NCBI GenBank assembly: GCA_964611755.1
Contig: CAZTBB010000019.1
Span: 1-28,633, forward strand
DNA length: 28,633 bases
Source of the DNA: CAZTBB01 sp964611755
GTDB taxonomy: Bacteria > Pseudomonadota > Alphaproteobacteria > Micavibrionales > Micavibrionaceae
Direction: 5' to 3'
The number at the start of each line of letters is the position of its first letter. The first letter of the stretch is position 1. Shown piece after piece: positions 23,136 to 28,633 of the stretch. The notes below the pieces were generated by a model. That model had not been told where the DNA came from. It ran no database searches and saw nothing but the letters and a program-made list of their open reading frames with translations. A program made the position numbers and the translations under genes.

Positions 23136-24227
23136 ATGGTGTCTCAACAAGACTTTAACGCAGAAAACTTACTGAAAGATTACGCTCAGGGCTGGATGGA
23201 GCAATTTATGGACCCTGAGCGCATTCCATTGGCGATTGCGGCCATTATTTTGGCTATATTTATCGGTATGTTAACCGGGCCACGGGCAGGGCAGGCCAAT
23301 CCGGCGGCATGGATGCTCATAAACGCTATTTTTGGCGGAATCGGGGATCGTTTGGACAAAACCGAGCGCAAAGCGCCTGATTTGCTTTTTCGTGGTTTTT
23401 TAGTAACGGCCGTGGCGATCTTTGCCGCTTTGGGACTTTTAAATCTGATTGAGTGGGGATTGCTTCAGGTGGGCGCCGGAACTCTCGGGCAGGTTCTTCT
23501 CATTTCGCTCTTTATGAGTGCTGGATCCGTCTGGTTTGTTTTGTTGCGTTTGTTTTTCGCTCTTCAGAAGAAATCCGTTGGGCAGGGCGCTTATTTTGCT
23601 CTGGCGCAATCCTCGCGCACCAATCTCTCGGCGAGTGATGATTTTGGTATAACGCGCTGTGCGATTACCTATGGCGCGCGGAGTTTTGATAAAGCGCTTG
23701 TAGCTCCTGTATTTTGGTACTTGATCGCAGGATTTGAAATGCTGTGCCTGTATGCCGTACTCAGTGCTCTTGCATGGCGTTTTGGTAAGGATGGTTTTTC
23801 GAAAGGCTTTGGGGCGATTCCACTTGGCCTTGAGAGGCTCATGGGCTTTATTCCGGGCTATTTATCCGGGTTTTTGTTAACTCTGGCGGCGATATTCACA
23901 CCAACGGCTCGGTCCGGTAAAGGGGTGGTCTCGTGGTTTGCACATGAAAAGGCAGCCCCTTATGAGCAGGGCGGCATGGCTCTGACATCTGTGGCATGGT
24001 CTTTGGGGCTTTCATTGGGCGGGCCGCGTCAGGATTTGCGGGGCAGCTCGATTAAGTCGCAGTGGGTAGGCCCGGAAGGGGCGTCCGCCAAGGTCGATCG
24101 CTCGCATCTGAAGCGCGCGATTTATATTCATGTGATGGCGCATATCCTCTTTATTGCCGTGCTGCTCGGTGCTTATTTATGGGGCAGCGGATCTATGGGC
24201 AGCTTTTTAAGCAAAATTATCCCATAA
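23136..24227 (+). CDS. CobD/CbiB-like integral membrane protein, divergent
   Basis: This 363-residue protein has about six or seven membrane helices (near 33-51, 60-76, 86-110, 119-147, 187-215, 240-262 and 335-357). It resembles adenosylcobinamide-phosphate synthase CobD/CbiB in its general layout, in the VAPVFWYLIAG segment, and in the C-terminal LGGPRQDLRG followed by WVGPEGASAKVDRSHLKRA. The core motifs of functional CbiB are not conserved: the E-S-x-x-E-N region reads as YGARSFDKAL, and the NT-x-D motif is absent (ALAWRFG). It may therefore be a repurposed paralogue. No other cobalamin gene is nearby. The ATG at 23136 lacks a clear ribosome binding site. It is divergent from phaZ. Confidence 0.7.
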   Translation: MVSQQDFNAENLLKDYAQGWMEQFMDPERIPLAIAAIILAIFIGMLTGPRAGQANPAAWMLINAIFGGIGDRLDKTERKAPDLLFRGFLVTAVAIFAALGLLNLIEWGLLQVGAGTLGQVLLISLFMSAGSVWFVLLRLFFALQKKSVGQGAYFALAQSSRTNLSASDDFGITRCAITYGARSFDKALVAPVFWYLIAGFEMLCLYAVLSALAWRFGKDGFSKGFGAIPLGLERLMGFIPGYLSGFLLTLAAIFTPTARSGKGVVSWFAHEKAAPYEQGGMALTSVAWSLGLSLGGPRQDLRGSSIKSQWVGPEGASAKVDRSHLKRAIYIHVMAHILFIAVLLGAYLWGSGSMGSFLSKIIP

Positions 24228-24232
24228 TTTGC

Positions 24233-24262
24233 TTGACAGCAAAGGCCCGTTGGGATTATTAA
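24233..24262 (+). promoter_or_regulatory. promoter of rpmB
   Basis: A consensus TTGACA (24233-24238) is followed after 18 bases by TATTAA (24257-24262), 37 bases before the rpmB ATG. It begins just after the CbiB-like gene stop, so rpmB is probably an independent transcription unit. Confidence 0.55.
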
Positions 24263-24298
24263 ACTCATTCAATTTTTAGAAAAACAAGGAAAAGAGCC

Positions 24299-24586
24299 AT
24301 GAGCCGTCGTTGTATGATTACCGGTAAGAAGCCAATGTCAGGAAATAATGTTTCTCACGCATGTAACCGCACTAAGCGCCGTTTTTTGCCAAATATTCAA
24401 GATGCCAGCGTGTTTAGCGAAAGCTTGAAGCGTTGGGTTAAGTTGACTGTGAGTACATCCGGTCTGCGTACTATCGAGCATAAAGGTGGTTTTGATGCGT
24501 ATATCAAGGAAACAGCCAAAACAAAGCTTGATCCTGCTTTGCGTTCATTGAAAGCAGAAATCGAAAATGCAGAAAAAGCTGCATAA
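24299..24586 (+). CDS. rpmB: 50S ribosomal protein L28
   Basis: This 95-residue large-subunit ribosomal protein starts MSRRCMITGKKPMSGNNVSHA, a typical L28 opening, then has NRTKRRFLPNIQ and LKRWVKLTVSTSGLRTIEHKGG. An AAGGAAAAGAG ribosome binding site precedes the ATG. The gene has its own TTGACA promoter and a strong terminator. The C-terminal helical tail (about 70-95, Ala/Lys/Glu-rich) is slightly long but common in alphaproteobacterial L28. Confidence 0.98.
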   Translation: MSRRCMITGKKPMSGNNVSHACNRTKRRFLPNIQDASVFSESLKRWVKLTVSTSGLRTIEHKGGFDAYIKETAKTKLDPALRSLKAEIENAEKAA

Positions 24587-24611
24587 TCACATTAAAATTT
24601 AAATTTAAGAA

Positions 24612-24644
24612 AAGCTCGCAAGATATTGTTATGCGGGCTTTTTT
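24612..24644 (+). terminator. Rho-independent terminator of rpmB
   Basis: AAGCTCGCA (24612-24620) pairs with TGCGGGCTT (24632-24640), one G-U included, around an 11-base loop, followed by TTTT. It lies 25 bases after the rpmB stop and before tgt, so tgt is likely transcribed separately or by readthrough. Confidence 0.85.
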
Positions 24645-24671
24645 ATTGTTCAAGCTATAAGAATTCTGACG

Positions 24672-25856
24672 ATGTCTCATTACCCGAATTTCGATTTTAC
24701 CATCCAGCACCGTGATCCAAAATCGCGGGCGCGTCTTGGTATGCTTAAAACACCACATGGCACAATCGAGACACCGAATTATATATTCTGTGGCACGAAG
24801 GCCGCGATTAAGGCTCTGTCACCTGCGCAGATGATTGAGGCGCAAACAGATATTATTTTGGCCAATACATATCATTTGATGCTTCAGCCCGGCGCAGACC
24901 TTATAGAAAAAATGGGTGGTTTGCATCAATTCACAGGATGGCATGGTCCGATGCTCACCGATAGTGGCGGGTTTCAGGTGTTCTCGCTTGGCGATGGGAC
25001 AATGGCCAACGAAATCAAGGGCAAGAACAAGGGCACGAAGCCCAAGAACCAAAGCCTGATGGATATCACGGAAGAGGGGTGTGTGTTCAAATCTTACGTT
25101 GATGGCAAGAAAATCGTGCTCACCCCTGAGAGCTCCATTGATATTCAACGTAAATTGGGGGCTGATTTGTTGATGCAGTTTGATGAATGTACGCCGTATC
25201 ACGCTACGAAAGACTATACAGCGCGTTCCATGGAGATGAGCATGCGCTGGGGGGATCGCTGCCTTGTGGAATTTGATAAGGGCAATGATGGCAAGCAGGG
25301 GATTTATGGTATTGTTCAAGGCGGGGTTCATGAAGATTTGCGCACCATTAGTGCCCAGTATACGGCTGATCGGCCGTTTTTTGGAACCGCGATTGGCGGT
25401 TGTTTAGGCGGTACGGATGAGGAAATGTACGGCGTGGTCGATTGGAGCGCCAAACATGTCCATCCGGATCGCCCCGTCCATTTTCTGGGCATTGGTCGTA
25501 TCCGTGATGTCTTTCGATTTGTCAGGCTCGGGATTGATACATTTGATTGCGTGATCCCAACACGTTTGGCACGCCACGGCAATGCCTATATCAAAGGGCA
25601 GGACGGTGAAACGATTAATTTGCGTAATGCCCGCTACCGTGATGATGATAGCCCACTTGATGAGAGTATGGATTTACCGTGTTCGAATTATTTCTCGAAA
25701 GCCTACATCCATCATCTCTTTAAGGCCGGTGAAATTTTAGGGATGCAAATCCTGGCCCAGCATAATGTCGCCATGATCAACCGACTGATGCGTGAGGTCA
25801 GAGATGCAATCAAGCATGACAGGCTGGATGATCTTGAGCGTGAATGGGTGCGTTAG
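24672..25856 (+). CDS. tgt: tRNA-guanine transglycosylase, atypical pocket and zinc site
   Basis: Tgt exchanges G34 of GUN-anticodon tRNAs for a 7-deazaguanine base in queuosine formation. The 394-residue protein has the TIM-barrel motifs: Asp97 in MLTDSGGFQVFSL (general acid/base), FDECTPY, IVQGGVHEDLR, and the nucleophile Asp292 in FDCVIPTRLARHG. Two features are odd. The substrate-pocket loop reads GGCLGGTDEE, with Gly246 where preQ1-type bacterial enzymes have Val (GGLAVGE). The zinc site keeps only Cys337 and His364, because the first two cysteines of the usual C-x-C-x-x-C are Ser332 and Asp334. There is also an extra Lys-rich stretch near 120-135. It may prefer queuine or another base. 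No queA or other que gene lies in the window. Confidence 0.93.
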   Translation: MSHYPNFDFTIQHRDPKSRARLGMLKTPHGTIETPNYIFCGTKAAIKALSPAQMIEAQTDIILANTYHLMLQPGADLIEKMGGLHQFTGWHGPMLTDSGGFQVFSLGDGTMANEIKGKNKGTKPKNQSLMDITEEGCVFKSYVDGKKIVLTPESSIDIQRKLGADLLMQFDECTPYHATKDYTARSMEMSMRWGDRCLVEFDKGNDGKQGIYGIVQGGVHEDLRTISAQYTADRPFFGTAIGGCLGGTDEEMYGVVDWSAKHVHPDRPVHFLGIGRIRDVFRFVRLGIDTFDCVIPTRLARHGNAYIKGQDGETINLRNARYRDDDSPLDESMDLPCSNYFSKAYIHHLFKAGEILGMQILAQHNVAMINRLMREVRDAIKHDRLDDLEREWVR

Positions 25857-25886
25857 TTGCGCCAGTAGGTTATTTTCACAATAATC

Positions 25887-25916
25887 TTAACGATTTAGAT
25901 AGAATTGCGGTATAAT
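25887..25916 (+). promoter_or_regulatory. promoter of the GGDEF-like/kinase pair
   Basis: TTAACG (25887-25892) is followed after 18 bases by a perfect TATAAT (25911-25916). The next gene starts 80 bases further on, leaving a 5' leader of about 70 bases. The -35 element matches the consensus only partly. Confidence 0.5.
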
Positions 25917-25995
25917 TTGGTTAAGAGGCACAGTGTTTTGGCTGTGATCTCTCTTATCTCGCGTACGCTCAATAATCAGATAGTAAGGCTTTTTC

Positions 25996-26934
25996 ATGGC
26001 TCTGGATTATGGATCTAATAATCGTTTATTTGTTTTGGCGCCTGTGCTGGATGGCTATGCGCAGTGGTATCACCGTGTGTGTGTGCGCTTATTATATCCC
26101 GAGCAAGACCATCAAGACCATGATTTGACATCGCCCGGCTTATTTGAGGCCTGGGCGGCAGATATGCAAAAAGACAAGCTGATTGAGCCCCATCGCCTAA
26201 AAACATTGCAGGACAACCATGGGGATTTACACCAAACGGCAGATCAACTTCTGGACTATACCTCCAAGAATAAACAAAAACCGCTTTTTGCGGCCTTTGA
26301 TCATTTCATGACGTTGTATGAGAGTTTTTATGAACGTTTAAGAGTAATGGAAAAGGATTTGGCGCTTAAGGATAGCGGCATGGATCCTCTAACAGGGCTA
26401 CGTAGTGATTTTGTTCTCAAAAAGGATCTGAACCGTGAAATTGAGAGATTGGCGCGTAAGGGACATGCTTTTAGTCTGGCGCTTGCGCAGATTGACCGCT
26501 TCGAGGAATTTAAATCTCATTTGGACAAAGAACGCATGGATGTCTATATCCGCAAGATAGCCGCCTTGGTTAAGGAGTGCCTCCGCTCTTTTGATGATGC
26601 TTATTTTATTGATAGCGGAGAGTTTGTTATGTGTTTTAAGCAAACAGATTTGACCGGCGGTATTTCTGCTCTGGAGCGTTTGAAGCAACAGGTTCTGGAT
26701 GAAAAAATGATTGAGATAATTAACGGTGAGGATATGGCTCTGACGATATCATCATGTGTCTCGGAGCCGGAACCCGGAGAAAATTTTGATGAGATTATTC
26801 AAAATTTGAGGCGTGATCTTATTAACTCAAAAGAAAGCGGCTCTGCGGTTCTCCAGCATTATGAGATTAGCCCTTTGGAGCGTTTTGTAAAAGACATGCA
26901 CGGCGACACAAAGGCATCGTCGGTTAAAGAATAG
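25996..26934 (+). CDS. degenerate GGDEF-domain protein with CZB-like N-terminus
   Basis: This is a 312-residue soluble protein. The C-terminal half (about 128-290) has the diguanylate cyclase fold, starting at DPLTGLRSDFVLKKDL and continuing LALAQIDRFEEFK. The catalytic GGDEF loop, however, reads DSGEF at 206-210 and lacks both glycines and the metal-binding Asp, so cyclase activity is unlikely. The helical N-terminal region resembles the zinc-binding CZB domain of E. coli DgcZ (YAQWYHRVC, GLFEAW, DNHGDLHQTADQL). It seems to have lost the Cys (GLF instead of GLC) and the first His. It may bind c-di-GMP, GTP or a protein partner instead. AAGG lies about 8 bases before the ATG. The PAS kinase gene follows after 28 bases. 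Confidence 0.82.
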   Translation: MALDYGSNNRLFVLAPVLDGYAQWYHRVCVRLLYPEQDHQDHDLTSPGLFEAWAADMQKDKLIEPHRLKTLQDNHGDLHQTADQLLDYTSKNKQKPLFAAFDHFMTLYESFYERLRVMEKDLALKDSGMDPLTGLRSDFVLKKDLNREIERLARKGHAFSLALAQIDRFEEFKSHLDKERMDVYIRKIAALVKECLRSFDDAYFIDSGEFVMCFKQTDLTGGISALERLKQQVLDEKMIEIINGEDMALTISSCVSEPEPGENFDEIIQNLRRDLINSKESGSAVLQHYEISPLERFVKDMHGDTKASSVKE

Positions 26935-26962
26935 AGGGCTTGGTAAAGGATTTTTAATTGAT

Positions 26963-28525
26963 ATGAGTGATGGCCCTAAAATACCACCATTAGATTATCA
27001 GGCTTTATTCGATACGATGGCTGTGACCCGTGCCATTGTTCGCAGTGAAAAAGGGTCCAAGAATCTCTTGGTCGTTGATATTAATCAGCGCGGCCTTAAG
27101 TATCTGGATAGAAAAAGGGAAAATGTTGTCGGTTATTATATCCATGAGGTTTTGGATATGGAGGTGACCGAACAACTTCAGCAGGCTTGTGAAGTCTGCA
27201 AGTTGCGTAAAAAAGTTGTAACGGTTCAAACATCGGCAACTGTCTCGGCCAATCTAAAAGTATACGGGTTTGTTATCAAGCTTGCGGAGGGGATCGAATG
27301 TCCGGAAGGCGAAACGTATTTTGATATTGTCGCCCAGCCCAATGTTCTTGATGAATCAATTTTACAAAAGGAGCGTGATGATGCGATCTCCATGCTGACC
27401 TCTATATTTGATGTAAGTGAGATCGGTATTGTTGTTACAGATTCAAATGCCCGCATCGTCAGGGTGAATGATAGTTTTGTGCGCGCCTTTGGTTGGGAAA
27501 AGGAAGAGCTTATCAATGTGCAGGTTTCGAGCTTGGTAACGCCGGATGAGCGTTTGCGCGCAGTTAAAAATCATGAAGAATACATTAGTACGGGGACGCG
27601 CACCTCCGGGGAAATGAAAATCATTCGAAAGGATGGCAGTATCGCCAATGCTTTGTTTACAACAGCAACCCTTGAGCTGAGTGAAAAAAGGCGGTTTCAA
27701 GTTACAACGATTATGGACATCTCATTGCGAAAGCAGATGGAAGAGACGCTGCGCAATGCAAAAACGCAAGCGGATACCGCTAACCGTGCCAAATCATCTT
27801 TCTTGGCCAATATGTCGCATGAATTGCGTACACCAATGAATGCCGTGATTGGTTTTTCTGAAATGATGCTCAAAGAGACTTTCGGGCCGCTCGGGAATGA
27901 AAAATACAAAGAATATTTGCATGATATTCACATGAGCGCATGCCATTTGCTTGATATCATTAATGAGGTTCTCGATATGTCCAAAATCGAAGCCGGAAAA
28001 ATTGAGCTGGATGATAGTGAATTTGATTTGCTGTCCCTTATTGATTCCGTCGTGCGTATGATGGATTCCAGAGCCTTTGCCGATAATATTGAGCTTGTCA
28101 GGGATATTCAGGAGAATTTGCCCAACATCATTGCAGACCAAAAGCTTATCAGACAGGTTTTGATTAATCTGATTACCAATGCGATCAAATTTTCTCCAAA
28201 AGAGACGCATATATGCATCCGTTCCATGGTTGATTTTGAAAGCCGTTTGGTGATCGAGGTTGAAGATCACGGTATTGGCATTCCTGAAGATAAGATTGAA
28301 CAGGCATTAGAGCCTTTTGGGCAAGTCTTCGAGCGTGCAGAGAATAGCCATGATCAGGGAACCGGCCTTGGTTTGCCCCTCGCCAAAGCGATGATGGAAT
28401 TGCACGGCGGAGAGCTACGTATCCAATCAGAAATCGGCAAGGGGACTATTGTCAGTATTTTCTTCCCCGCCTTTCGTGTGCGATCAAAATCATCCGAGAT
28501 GCACCAACAATCGATCCAATCATAA
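26963..28525 (+). CDS. PAS-domain sensor histidine kinase of the PleC/DivJ/PdhS type
   Basis: This 520-residue kinase has no membrane helix. An N-terminal PAS-like region (about 10-125) is followed by a PAS domain (about 145-260; IGIVVTDSNARIVRVNDSF). The HisKA domain contains His286 in FLANMSHELRTPMNAVIGFSE and continues FGPLGNEKYKEYLHDIHMS and LDMSKIEAGKIEL, the signature of kinases that act on DivK/PleD in alphaproteobacterial cell-cycle control. The ATPase has the N box LINLITNAIKFSP, DHGIGIP, and ALEPFGQVF before GTGLGLPLAKAM, also typical of that group. It has no receiver, so it needs a separate partner. AAAGGA lies 12 bases before the ATG. It is in an operon with the degenerate GGDEF protein. 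The link to DivK is family inference. Confidence 0.92.
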   Translation: MSDGPKIPPLDYQALFDTMAVTRAIVRSEKGSKNLLVVDINQRGLKYLDRKRENVVGYYIHEVLDMEVTEQLQQACEVCKLRKKVVTVQTSATVSANLKVYGFVIKLAEGIECPEGETYFDIVAQPNVLDESILQKERDDAISMLTSIFDVSEIGIVVTDSNARIVRVNDSFVRAFGWEKEELINVQVSSLVTPDERLRAVKNHEEYISTGTRTSGEMKIIRKDGSIANALFTTATLELSEKRRFQVTTIMDISLRKQMEETLRNAKTQADTANRAKSSFLANMSHELRTPMNAVIGFSEMMLKETFGPLGNEKYKEYLHDIHMSACHLLDIINEVLDMSKIEAGKIELDDSEFDLLSLIDSVVRMMDSRAFADNIELVRDIQENLPNIIADQKLIRQVLINLITNAIKFSPKETHICIRSMVDFESRLVIEVEDHGIGIPEDKIEQALEPFGQVFERAENSHDQGTGLGLPLAKAMMELHGGELRIQSEIGKGTIVSIFFPAFRVRSKSSEMHQQSIQS

Positions 28526-28633
28526 GAAGCCATGTCATCTGCTTGTGTAAGCGGGCTGTCATAATGCTGGATTTTTCATTTTAAAATTGCTAATTAGAAA
28601 TAGGATCGTTCTGATTTAACCGTGAAAGGACAT
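28526..28633. other. 3' flank of the window, no gene identified
   Basis: The last 108 bases are AT-rich and contain no convincing terminator or reading frame. They end in GTGAAAGGACAT. This may be a ribosome binding site (AAAGGA) for a gene starting just beyond the window, or a GTG start at 28622. The sequence stops too early to choose. Confidence 0.3.

Noticed and set aside
24591..24610. TTAA-rich stretch after rpmB considered as a CtrA binding site (TTAA-N7-TTAA).
   Set aside because: The spacing between TTAA copies is not 7, and the position between a gene end and its terminator is wrong for a promoter-binding regulator.

Overview
The window looks like ordinary chromosome of an alphaproteobacterium of moderate GC. 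The gene pairs and families argue for this: prmC tail–DUF4167–clpB, ruvX divergent from gatCAB, M17 aminopeptidase–NlpC/P60, a cysteine-type intracellular PHB depolymerase, and a PleC/DivJ/PdhS-like histidine kinase. A Micavibrio-like relative is possible, but the sequence alone does not fix the order or family. I see no insertion sequence, prophage, CRISPR array or rRNA.

Layout. Positions 1-3526 hold the prmC tail, a DUF4167 protein and clpB, with a terminator and a heat-shock-like promoter between the last two. Positions 3642-6662 hold a lipoprotein convergent with a pepA-like aminopeptidase/NlpC-P60 pair. Positions 6717-7622 encode an unrecognised HEXXH protein. Positions 7716-12601 form a compact sensory operon: promoter, haem-globin chemoreceptor, single-domain receiver, CHASE-PAS hybrid kinase with its own receiver, Hpt protein, terminator. 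Positions 12586-14987 hold a GNAT enzyme, tRNA-Ser(GCU) and four small minus-strand genes (TerD-like, a two-helix membrane peptide, DUF4177, an orphan). Positions 15006-19090 hold gatC-gatA-(Cys-rich exported protein)-gatB on the minus strand, with ruvX divergent. Positions 19663-23032 hold phaZ, a patatin and a YgjP-type metalloprotein on the minus strand. Positions 23136-25856 hold a divergent CbiB-like membrane protein, rpmB and an unusual tgt. Positions 25996-28525 hold a degenerate GGDEF protein and a PAS kinase.

How they work together. The 7.8-12.6 kb operon has the parts of a gas-sensing input (protoglobin with proximal His), a membrane ligand-sensing input (CHASE) and a His-Asp-His relay, but no DNA-binding or enzymatic output domain. 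The final two genes pair a GGDEF domain without its catalytic motif with a kinase resembling those that act on DivK/PleD. PhaZ and the patatin plausibly act together on carbon-storage granules. GatCAB serves tRNA-dependent Asn/Gln formation.

The points I would look at first are the Tgt (Gly in the pocket position that is Val in preQ1-type enzymes, and two of three zinc cysteines missing), the globin/CHASE/Hpt operon, the CZB-GGDEF-like protein that has lost both its metal-site and catalytic motifs, the CbiB-like protein lacking the family's core motifs, and the duplicated C-x16-C-x-C exported protein between gatA and gatB.
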